Of a stretch of DNA of 33,146 nucleotides, positions 1 to 6,901 are shown piece after piece. This DNA comes from Myxococcales bacterium (lineage in GTDB: Bacteria; Myxococcota_A; UBA9042; GCA-2863065), in the NCBI GenBank assembly GCA_018780435.1, contig JADMJS010000505.1, positions 1-33,146 on the forward strand, given 5' to 3'. How positions within the stretch are numbered: position 1 is the stretch's first letter; the number at the start of each line of letters is the position of its first letter. Position numbers and translations under genes: made by a program. The notes below the pieces were generated by a model. The model did no database searches. It saw nothing but the letters and a program-made list of their open reading frames with translations, and was not told the DNA's origin.

Positions 1-564
1 GCCTTCGAGCTCACCGTTCTTGTACATCGACTCGATCTGCGGCTTGCCCTGGGGGCCGTACATGATGAAGGGGCCGGTCTTCTTGTCCTTCACGTAGGTG
101 GTTCGGCTCTGCACGAGGCCGTTGTCGTACACTGTCACAACGCCGTCGAGGAGACCCTTCTTGTATTCGAGCTTCTGCAGCAGCTCGCCGGCGTCGTCGC
201 GGATGGTCGCCGGCCCGTCGAGGATGCCGCGGATGTAGCTCATCGAGCTCGTGAGCTTGCCCTCGGGGCTGTAGACCTCGAAGACCCCTTCGAGGTCGCC
301 ACGAGTGTAGAAGGACCGGGTCGAGAGCTTGCCCTCTTCGTAGGTCAAGTACTCGCCGTCGATGTCGCCGCCCTTCGTCGTGAAGCGCTGGACGAGGTGG
401 CCGTCGTCGCCTTTGACGACATGCTGAACGATCTCGTTGGGATCGGGAGGCGCCTCGGCCTCTTCGACCGCGTCGGCGTCGTCCGTCGCGTCCACGTCAG
501 CCTCGTCGGGAGGAGGCGTACCGGGCTTCTTCGGTTTGGCTTCGTCGTCTTGGCCGGCCAACAC
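1..564 (-). CDS. MORN/YwqK-type repeat protein (3' end cut by window edge)
   Basis: The gene reads leftwards off the window, so only the first 188 codons are seen. After an acidic, Pro-rich N-terminus of about 45 residues come at least five degenerate repeats of about 24 residues, each ending in a turn such as GDLEG, GILDG, GLLDG or GELEG with a central Y..EGKL-like core. This is the pattern of MORN / YwqK-family repeat proteins. There is no signal peptide. The start is GTG at 564 or the adjacent TTG at 561, both behind an AGGAGA site at 568-573; the TTG has the better spacing. The gene lies 89 bases downstream of vgrG on the same strand, probably in one transcript. MORN-repeat proteins are often found near T6SS spike genes, where they may act as effector accessory or immunity-like proteins, but nothing in this sequence proves such a role. 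Confidence 0.72.
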   Translation of the reverse strand, partial: MLAGQDDEAKPKKPGTPPPDEADVDATDDADAVEEAEAPPDPNEIVQHVVKGDDGHLVQRFTTKGGDIDGEYLTYEEGKLSTRSFYTRGDLEGVFEVYSPEGKLTSSMSYIRGILDGPATIRDDAGELLQKLEYKKGLLDGVVTVYDNGLVQSRTTYVKDKKTGPFIMYGPQGKPQIESMYKNGELEG

Positions 565-653
565 GTCTCTCCTAGCAAGCTGCGTCTACGCTGAAGGTGA
601 CCCGGATTCGGTCTACGGCGACCGAGCCGGATCGAGGCTCTCTCGCTGCCCCC

Positions 654-2717
654 TCAGTTGATCTTCGCGAGACCACCCTTGAGCATGAGCATGCCGCCAC
701 CTTCGACCTTGGCCATCGCTGCACCCTTCGCGTCGAGCATGGCGCCCTTCAGCTTCAGTGACGCTTTGCCTTCGATATCGGTCATCGTGCCCTTTATCGC
801 GATCTGCAGCGCCTCGACACCGTACTTGGCTTTCGCCTTGAACGCCATCTGGAGCGCGTCGTGTTTGGCATCGAGCTTGGCCTTCGTGATGTAGTTCATC
901 CCGGCGTCGATCTTGATGTCCTTCTTGCCGTTGATGATGATGTCGCCCTTCACCGTGATCTTGAGGTTGCCGTCCACGTTCAGGACGTAGTCCTTCATGA
1001 CCTTGTGGGTGAAGTTCTTCTCGTTCTTGTGGTTCTCGTCCTTCGTCACCTTGACGTCGCGGGTGCCCTTGACGACGTGCGTCTCGTTGCCCTTCGACAC
1101 GGTGATGAAGCGATTGCCCTTCTCCAGGGTGAGCTTGTCGTCGCTCTCTTTGATGAGGACCGTTCGCGAGTTCTTGATGGTGATCTTCTCGTCCTTACCG
1201 GTGTCCCGGTAGAGGTCGTTCAGGATCTTCACCTTCATGTCCTTCTGGGCATGAAGGAAGAACTCCTCGGAGTCCTTCTTGTCCTCGAAGCGGATCTCGT
1301 TGAAGCCCGTGCCCTTCTTGGTGCTGCGCGACTTCAGCGTGCTCTGCGTGGCCTTGGCCGGGAGGTCGTAGGGCGGCATGTTGTCGGCGTTGTAGACGGC
1401 GCCGGTCACGAGCGGGCGGTCCGGATCGCCGTCCGTGAAACTGACGAGCACCTCCATGCCGATGCGGGGGATGAACATCGCCCCCCACTTCTTGCCGGCC
1501 CACGGCTGCGCTACGCGGACCCAGCAGGACGTCTTCTCGTCGCCCTTGCCGAGCCGGTCCCAGTGGAACCACAGCTTGATGCGGCCGTACTTGTCCGTGT
1601 AGATCTCCTCGCCCTTCGGCCCGACCACCTTGGCGGTCTGGGTCCCGATGATGAGCGGCTTCCGAGTCGTTCGCATCGGCCGGAAGGGCACGGTCTTCGG
1701 GAAGGCGCGGAACTCGTTCTTGTACGAGCCCAGGTCGGCCGAGTGCGAGACCCACCTCAACACCCACTCCGCGTTCAGGTCCTTGCGCGGGTGCTTGTCC
1801 ATCTCGAAGATTTGGCCGGTCACGAAGGACCGGATGTGGCTGGTGCCGCGGAGCTCCTTGCCGGGCAGCTCTCGCTCCTCGATACGGCGACGGGCGAGCG
1901 GCTGGAGCTCGGCCTTCTTCGCGACGAAGACCGGCCACTCGCGGAGCTCACGTTTGGACTTCGTGTCGGAGCCCTTGACCGTCTCTTCGAGCTTGGTCGC
2001 CGGGGTCTCCATGTTGTAGTCGATGGCGGTGTACGCCGTGGAGACCACCTGCTCTTCGAACTGAGCGCGGATGATGGTGTCTTCGTTCTGGACCGTGGCG
2101 AAGGTCGTCGGCTTGAACTCGGCCTTCTTGAGCGCCTTCACCTTCTTGTGTGAGCTCGGCTTGTCGGCGAGCACCATGGTGTGCTTGCCCTTCTCGTGAG
2201 TGAAGAAGTAGTAGATGCCTTCTTCCTCCATGAGCCGGCTGATGAACTCGAACGCGGTCTCCTGGAACTGCACGCAGTAGACGCGCTTCTCGAACTTGCC
2301 CTGGCACTCGACCTTCAGAAACGACGAGAAGCCCGCGTCCGTCACGACCTTCTTGATGATGTCGACGGCCGTCTTGTCCTGGAAGATCTGGTTGTCCTGG
2401 GTGAGGGTCAGCAGCCACGTCCACGGCCGCAGCTCCAAGATGTAGTTGGTGACGCGCTCCTCGGTCGGCCCCTGCACCGCCCGGCTTACGACGCCGTCGA
2501 GGAAGCACTCGGTCTTGTCGGCCGCGACCAGCGTCACCGTCACGTTCTTGCCGAGCAGCTTCTTGAAGTCGACGTCCGACTTGTCCGACGCCACCTCCGC
2601 CGTGAACTGGAAGAGGCTGGAGATGGACTCCTCTCCGTAGAACTTCACGATCCACACCACGTCCTTCCCGAGAGGCGTGTCGATCTTGATGCGGATCTTG
2701 TCTTGCGAGAGAGGCAT
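654..2717 (-). CDS. vgrG: Type VI secretion system spike protein VgrG
   Basis: The 687-residue product is a full-length VgrG, the trimeric spike at the tip of the T6SS Hcp tube that punctures target cells and carries effectors. The gp27-like base spans roughly residues 7-340 and includes the hallmark QETAFEFISRLMEEEGIYYF stretch near 152. The gp5-type OB domain spans about 370-450, with YGRIKLWFHWDR, SCWVRVAQPWAGK and GMEVLVSFTDGDPDRP. From about 480 to the end runs a Lys/Asp-rich and then Gly/Ala-rich repetitive stalk (KLKGAMLDAKG, MLMLKGG) typical of the gp5 beta-helix needle. No toxin domain is fused to the C-terminus, so any effector would bind non-covalently. The ATG follows a TTGGAG site. 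The downstream MORN-repeat gene is likely co-transcribed. No other T6SS genes are in the window. Confidence 0.96.
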   Translation of the reverse strand: MPLSQDKIRIKIDTPLGKDVVWIVKFYGEESISSLFQFTAEVASDKSDVDFKKLLGKNVTVTLVAADKTECFLDGVVSRAVQGPTEERVTNYILELRPWTWLLTLTQDNQIFQDKTAVDIIKKVVTDAGFSSFLKVECQGKFEKRVYCVQFQETAFEFISRLMEEEGIYYFFTHEKGKHTMVLADKPSSHKKVKALKKAEFKPTTFATVQNEDTIIRAQFEEQVVSTAYTAIDYNMETPATKLEETVKGSDTKSKRELREWPVFVAKKAELQPLARRRIEERELPGKELRGTSHIRSFVTGQIFEMDKHPRKDLNAEWVLRWVSHSADLGSYKNEFRAFPKTVPFRPMRTTRKPLIIGTQTAKVVGPKGEEIYTDKYGRIKLWFHWDRLGKGDEKTSCWVRVAQPWAGKKWGAMFIPRIGMEVLVSFTDGDPDRPLVTGAVYNADNMPPYDLPAKATQSTLKSRSTKKGTGFNEIRFEDKKDSEEFFLHAQKDMKVKILNDLYRDTGKDEKITIKNSRTVLIKESDDKLTLEKGNRFITVSKGNETHVVKGTRDVKVTKDENHKNEKNFTHKVMKDYVLNVDGNLKITVKGDIIINGKKDIKIDAGMNYITKAKLDAKHDALQMAFKAKAKYGVEALQIAIKGTMTDIEGKASLKLKGAMLDAKGAAMAKVEGGGMLMLKGGLAKIN

Positions 2718-2869
2718 GGGCTAGCTCCAAGGACCAGACGGGGGCGCGGGGGTCGTCACCGTCTGCAAGCTCATAACAGCACGTCGGTTGGCGATCGGAC
2801 GGACACCACCCAACTTGACTGGAGGGAAGTTATCACGCAGGCGGCGGTAACGCGCGCCTTAGAGTCCCG

Positions 2870-2919
2870 AATAAAACTTGAAGCGTCCCGCATGGCTGCG
2901 TGATGACGGCTTCGGGACG
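2870..2919 (-). terminator. Possible terminator of the amylase gene
   Basis: A 7-bp inverted repeat (CGTCCCG at 2884-2890 and CGGGACG at 2913-2919) lies about 40 bases past the amylase stop. On the minus strand it is followed by a short T-rich tract (2870-2878). The loop is long (22 nt), so this is a weak call. The rest of 2718-2959 shows no gene and should hold the vgrG promoter, which I could not pinpoint. Confidence 0.25.
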
Positions 2920-2959
2920 GCGTTTGTGGAGGGAATGGACGCGCCCCCGTGCGGCCAGA

Positions 2960-5563
2960 TCAGGGGTCATGAACCAGCACCCGGGCACCGCGAGCCGGGA
3001 TCTCGAAGGTGAGGCTGCCGCCGCTCGCCGTCAACATGGCGCTCGCCCCAAACTCGCCGTAGCTCCCGTCGGCCGCCGCGACGGTCGCCGCGGTCGATGC
3101 GCCGCCGCGATTGAGCCCGACGATGACCGTGTCGAGCCCCGCGCCGCTGCGTTCGTAGACGAGCACGTCTCCATCGGCTTTCAAGGTCTTCCAGCCGCCG
3201 CGCCGCAGCGCCGGGAGCGCCGCGCGCGCCTTCCCGAGCGCACCGATTCGTTCTCGGAGCGCCACTTGGCCGCCGCTGTAGCCGGTCCACGGCATCATCC
3301 GGCGGTTGTCGGGATCACCGGCTCCGGCGAGCCCGATCTCGTCGCCGTAGTAGATGAGCGGGACGCCGGGCGCCGTGAAGAGAAACGAGAACGCGAGCCC
3401 GAGCTTCTCGTAGGCCTCGTCGCCGACGGGTTGCCCCGGCGGCGTGTTCCAGCCCTGCTCCTTGCTGCCGTTGCCCCAGACGTCGCCGATCTGACCGGCC
3501 GCGTGGCTCACGAAGCGCGGTACGTCGTGGTTGCCGAGGAACGCGCTCATCACCGAACCGGCCCCGTAGTAGCCCTGCGACTGCGTGACGACGTCGGCGA
3601 CGGTCGAGAGTCCCGTCTCGCCCCGTGCGAAGGCTTTGACGACGTTCCAATAGAGCGGGAAGTCGAACTGCCCGTCGAGGAGGTCGGGCGAGACGTACGC
3701 CTTGATCAAGGTCTCGTTCGACCCGAAGCCGCCACCCCACTCGCCCGTGAACGTCTCGCCCACGAGGTAGAAGCGCGACCCAGGCACCGTCTCGGCGTGT
3801 CGGCGCAACTTCCAGACGAGGGTGCGAAGGAAGTTCGGGTGCATGTGCTTGACCGCGTCGACCCGGTAGCCGTCGAGGTCGGCGAGGCGCACCCACTCGA
3901 CCGCCATGTCCGTCATAGCCTCGACCACGGCGTCGTTCTCGTAGTTGAGGTCCGGCAGGTAGCTCTCGAACCAGCACGTGAGCGGCGCGTTATCGAAGCC
4001 GCCGTTCTGGCACCCACCGTAGGGGTAGAACCAGCCGTCGCTGGTGTGTTCGGCCACGAAGGGATGCGACGAGTGGAGGTGGTTGGCCACGAGATCGACG
4101 AGGACCCGGATGCCGCGCGCGTGCGCCGCCGCGCTGAGCGCCCGGAGCTCGGCGAGCGTCCCGAGGTGGCTCTCGGGCGTGAGCTGCGCGCTCGGGAAGT
4201 ACCCGTGATAACTGGAGTAGGTGCGACCGTCGGCGGCGCCGGCCTCGCAGCCGTCCGGATTGTCGACGACCGCCGTCAGCCAGAGCGCGTTCACGCCGAG
4301 GTCGTCGAAGTACCCCGCCTCGATCTTCTCCGTGACGCCCGCCCAATCCCCGCCGAGCCAGTTCGCTTTGTTACCCGCAGGCAAACAGCCCGACGGCGCG
4401 GAGTTGTTGGGATCGCCGTCGAGGAAGCGGTCGGTCATCACGAAGTAGAGGACCGCGTCACGCCAGTCGAAGGGCGCGTCCTCGATCCAGACGGGCAAGT
4501 AGAGCGGGACCGCCGCGCCACCGGGCCCCGCGATTCGAAACTCCAGGCCGTGCTTGCCGGGCGGCGGCGCGTCGATGGACACGGTGAAACGTTGCGCGTC
4601 CGGATCCCACGACCAGCCCTCGGCCATCGGCACGCCACCCCGGAGCACGGCGGCCGACCCCGGCGTGATCCCAGCCCCGGCAGCGCCACCGCCCCCGCGC
4701 ACGGCGACCACGACCTCGAGCGCGGCCGACGTCGCCGAGAGGGTCTCGACTTCGAGGAGGGGCACGTCACAGTCGTCGATGAGGACCTTGCTGTTCTCGA
4801 CGCCGCCGACGATGCGGCGCAGCGGCTGCCCCCCATCGAGCACCCAATTCGTGCCGTTCTCGACGAACTTGTAGGCGTACGGCCCCGGCGGAATCGCCGA
4901 CGTGTCGAGGTCGATCGTCCAGGTGCCGGCCCCATCGTGGTTCAAGGGCGCGGCGTCGACTTTCCAGCCGTTGAACTCGCCTGCGAGCGCCACGGTCCCC
5001 GGGTGCGGCTCGAACGTGCGGTGCTCGAAGCGTTGCGTACACGGTCGGGGCGAGAGCGGTTCGAGAGAGGGCCCCACGTCCGGCGAGCCCGTGTCCACCA
5101 AGGTCGCGTCATTCCCGTCGGCGTCACCGTCCCCGTCGGCGTCACCGTCCGCGTCGGCGTCACCGTCCCCGTCGGCGTCACCGTCCGTGTCGGCCACGTC
5201 GACCGGCGCGACCACGTCATCCTCCACGTCGTTCACGTCGGACGCGGTCGCGTCACCATCGCCCGGAGTCTCGTTCGCATCCGGAACGGCGCCGTCGGCG
5301 ACGTCCTCGCTGCTCGCATCGTCGGTCGTAGCGTCGTCCGCCGCCTCCCCGTCCTGCCCATCGAGGCCGTCGACGGCGGGGCCACTATCCTCTTCGGCGC
5401 CAGGTGGGACGCGGGTGACCGTGTCGCTGCAGGAGCCGAGCACGGTCAGAATGAGGGCCACGGCGGGCGCCATCACGTCGAACGGGACCAAGCCGCTCCG
5501 GCCGCGCGAGTTCAGACGGCGTCCATGTAGGTTCGAAGAGCGGGTGAGATCGGAGTCGGGCAT
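2960..5563 (-). CDS. GH13 alpha-amylase-type lipoprotein with CBM48-like domain
   Basis: This is a secreted alpha-amylase-family glycoside hydrolase acting on alpha-glucans. Numbered from the ATG at 5563, the N-terminus has an Arg-rich stretch, a hydrophobic segment and a lipobox (VLGSC, Cys at 45), so it should be lipid-anchored. An Asp/Ala/Gly/Thr-rich linker with DGDADGDG repeats runs from about 60 to 155. A starch-binding CBM48/Ig-like domain (LAGEFNGW) spans about 180-260. The catalytic barrel covers about 365-790 with the conserved GH13 regions: DLVANH, DGYRVDAVKH (nucleophile Asp about 569), VGETF (acid/base Glu about 603) and FLGNHD (Asp about 680). All three catalytic acids are present, so it should be active. 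The start is uncertain: the frame stays open to 5647, and ATG 5473 or a nearby TTG would give a shorter signal peptide. It is transcribed divergently from rpe across about 170 bases. Confidence 0.9.
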   Translation of the reverse strand: MPDSDLTRSSNLHGRRLNSRGRSGLVPFDVMAPAVALILTVLGSCSDTVTRVPPGAEEDSGPAVDGLDGQDGEAADDATTDDASSEDVADGAVPDANETPGDGDATASDVNDVEDDVVAPVDVADTDGDADGDGDADADGDADGDGDADGNDATLVDTGSPDVGPSLEPLSPRPCTQRFEHRTFEPHPGTVALAGEFNGWKVDAAPLNHDGAGTWTIDLDTSAIPPGPYAYKFVENGTNWVLDGGQPLRRIVGGVENSKVLIDDCDVPLLEVETLSATSAALEVVVAVRGGGGAAGAGITPGSAAVLRGGVPMAEGWSWDPDAQRFTVSIDAPPPGKHGLEFRIAGPGGAAVPLYLPVWIEDAPFDWRDAVLYFVMTDRFLDGDPNNSAPSGCLPAGNKANWLGGDWAGVTEKIEAGYFDDLGVNALWLTAVVDNPDGCEAGAADGRTYSSYHGYFPSAQLTPESHLGTLAELRALSAAAHARGIRVLVDLVANHLHSSHPFVAEHTSDGWFYPYGGCQNGGFDNAPLTCWFESYLPDLNYENDAVVEAMTDMAVEWVRLADLDGYRVDAVKHMHPNFLRTLVWKLRRHAETVPGSRFYLVGETFTGEWGGGFGSNETLIKAYVSPDLLDGQFDFPLYWNVVKAFARGETGLSTVADVVTQSQGYYGAGSVMSAFLGNHDVPRFVSHAAGQIGDVWGNGSKEQGWNTPPGQPVGDEAYEKLGLAFSFLFTAPGVPLIYYGDEIGLAGAGDPDNRRMMPWTGYSGGQVALRERIGALGKARAALPALRRGGWKTLKADGDVLVYERSGAGLDTVIVGLNRGGASTAATVAAADGSYGEFGASAMLTASGGSLTFEIPARGARVLVHDP
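5114..5185 (-). repeat. Four tandem 18-bp units encoding an Asp-Gly linker
   Basis: Four near-identical head-to-tail 18-bp units (core GTCGGCGTCACCGTC on the plus strand) lie inside the amylase gene. They encode alternating Asp-Ala-Asp-Gly-Asp-Gly residues. The units differ only at a few positions, which fits recent slippage expansion. The acidic DxDxDG pattern resembles calcium-binding linkers of thrombospondin-3 type, but calcium binding is only an inference. Confidence 0.85.
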
Positions 5564-5735
5564 GGCGCGCAGGATAGCGTCCCGACCGGGGAAATGCGAC
5601 GACCGAGTTGGAGGCGGTGCCGGCAGGTCCAGCCGCATTTCGGGCACGGCCGTCGAATTTCATGTTGACCGCCTTGGACCGCCCGAGTAAGTTCCGCGCC
5701 ACTTCCGAGGCCCGAGGGCCCTGGAGCATGACTTC

Positions 5736-6476
5736 GTGGCAGCATCGACTTCGCAGCGCAGCCCAGAGAACGTCGCCGGTACCCCGGCCCGAGCTCGCGG
5801 CCTGATCTGCCCCAGCATCCTCGCGGCGAACTTCGCGAAGCTGGGTGACGAACTCGCTGCCATCGAAGCGGGTGGCGCCGACATGGTCCATGTCGACGTC
5901 ATGGATGGGCACTTCGTACCCAACCTCACCCTAGGACCACCGGTCGTTCGCGACCTTCGTAAGGCCACCCGGCTCCCTCTCGACTGCCACTTGATGGTTG
6001 AGAACCCGGACGCCCTGCTGAAGGACTTCGCCGACGCCGGCGCTGACAAGCTGTCCGTACACGCAGAAGCGTGCCGCCACCTTCATCGAACGGTGCAGGC
6101 CATCCGCGGTCTCGGCATGAAGCCGGGAGTCGCGCTCAACCCAGCCACACCGATCGACGCCGTGTCTGTCATTCTTGAGGACCTCGATTTCGTCCTCCTC
6201 ATGACGGTCAACCCCGGCTTTGGTGGTCAACGCTTCATCGAAGCCGTCGTACCTAAGATCCGGACCCTCCGGGCGCTCGCCGACCAGCGACACCCAGGGC
6301 TCTCGATTCAAGTCGACGGAGGCATCACCCTCGACAACGTCGCGCGCGTCCATGACGCCGGAGCAGACTGGTTCGTCGCGGGCACGGCCATCTTCGGCAC
6401 GCGTGATTATGCTGCCACAATCGAGCGCTTCAAGCGGTCGATCGGTTCACACAGCGTGGGGATACCAGAGGCCTAA
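5736..6476 (+). CDS. rpe: Ribulose-phosphate 3-epimerase
   Basis: This cytosolic enzyme of the pentose phosphate pathway interconverts D-ribulose 5-phosphate and D-xylulose 5-phosphate. The 246-residue TIM-barrel protein carries the family signatures: ICPSILAANFAKLG near the N-terminus (catalytic Ser and substrate loop), HVDVMDGHFVPNLTLGP (metal-binding His and catalytic Asp), CHLMVENP, LMTVNPGFGGQRFI and QVDGGI (second catalytic Asp), plus the phosphate-binding VAGTAIFG. The start is GTG 5736 behind GGAG at 5723-5726. About 20 residues precede the usual family N-terminus, so initiation could lie slightly further in. It stands alone on its strand, with tRNA-Pro 69 bases downstream. Confidence 0.96.
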   Translation: MAASTSQRSPENVAGTPARARGLICPSILAANFAKLGDELAAIEAGGADMVHVDVMDGHFVPNLTLGPPVVRDLRKATRLPLDCHLMVENPDALLKDFADAGADKLSVHAEACRHLHRTVQAIRGLGMKPGVALNPATPIDAVSVILEDLDFVLLMTVNPGFGGQRFIEAVVPKIRTLRALADQRHPGLSIQVDGGITLDNVARVHDAGADWFVAGTAIFGTRDYAATIERFKRSIGSHSVGIPEA

Positions 6477-6545
6477 GCGCCCTCCCCTCCTGCACGGAAC
6501 CACGAGCAGTACCCAGTCCTCAGAATGCGGCCATGCCGCCTTTGG

Positions 6546-6622
6546 CGGGGCGTAGCGCAGTCTGGTAGCGCGTTCGGTTCGGGACCGAAAGGTCGCTGGT
6601 TCGAATCCAGTCGCCCCGACCA
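6546..6622 (+). tRNA. tRNA-Pro (anticodon CGG)
   Basis: A complete 77-nt cloverleaf can be folded by eye. The acceptor stem is CGGGGCG/CGCCCCG and the D-arm has GCGC stems. The anticodon stem TTCGG/CCGAA encloses loop TTCGGGA with anticodon CGG, there is a 5-nt variable loop, and the T-arm is GCTGG-TTCGAAT-CCAGT. The discriminator A and a genome-encoded CCA end are present. CGG reads the CCG proline codon, which is heavily used in the neighbouring high-GC genes. Confidence 0.97.
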
Positions 6623-6625
6623 ATG

Positions 6626-6670
6626 CCCTCCGCGGGCAATCCCGAGCGGGTAACACCGCACCGCGGAGGG
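6626..6670 (+). other. Perfect 10-bp inverted repeat after tRNA-Pro
   Basis: CCCTCCGCGG (6626-6635) pairs perfectly with CCGCGGAGGG (6661-6670) around a 25-nt loop, starting four bases after the tRNA CCA end and abutting the terminator hairpin. It may be a processing or protection hairpin of the tRNA transcript. No poly-U follows, so it is not a terminator itself. Confidence 0.6.
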
Positions 6671-6724
6671 ACCCGTGGGCCTGCTGACGACACTCTCGTC
6701 GGCAGGCCCACGGGTTCCTTTTCT
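6671..6724 (+). terminator. Strong Rho-independent terminator after tRNA-Pro
   Basis: A 20-bp stem (ACCCGTGGGCCTGCTGACGA, 6671-6690, pairing with 6696-6715) closes a 5-nt loop with a single U-G wobble, followed by TCCTTTTCT. It should end transcription of tRNA-Pro, and of rpe if that reads through, before the pseudokinase-tamB operon begins about 180 bases downstream. Confidence 0.88.
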
Positions 6725-6901
6725 CCTCTCTCCACTTTCATCGAAAAACGCGTCATGAGCGCTCACTGAGGTCATCGTCGACCAGACGAATCGCCCTGCG
6801 GAGTATGCTCGATGGGTCACTTGCGGTAGAACGTCATCGTCCACGGACCGGCTTTGAAGTCGGGACGGGTCATTTACGCCCCACGCGCCAGAGGGACCCG
6901 C

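Noticed and set aside
861..2153. 430-codon frame antisense to vgrG
   Set aside because: The Leu/Val/Arg/Asp-biased translation has no recognisable domain. vgrG is certain on the other strand.
2900..5530. 876-codon open frame antisense to the amylase gene
   Set aside because: Its product is Arg/Val/Asp-rich without domains, while the minus strand carries all four GH13 motifs. It is a high-GC shadow frame.
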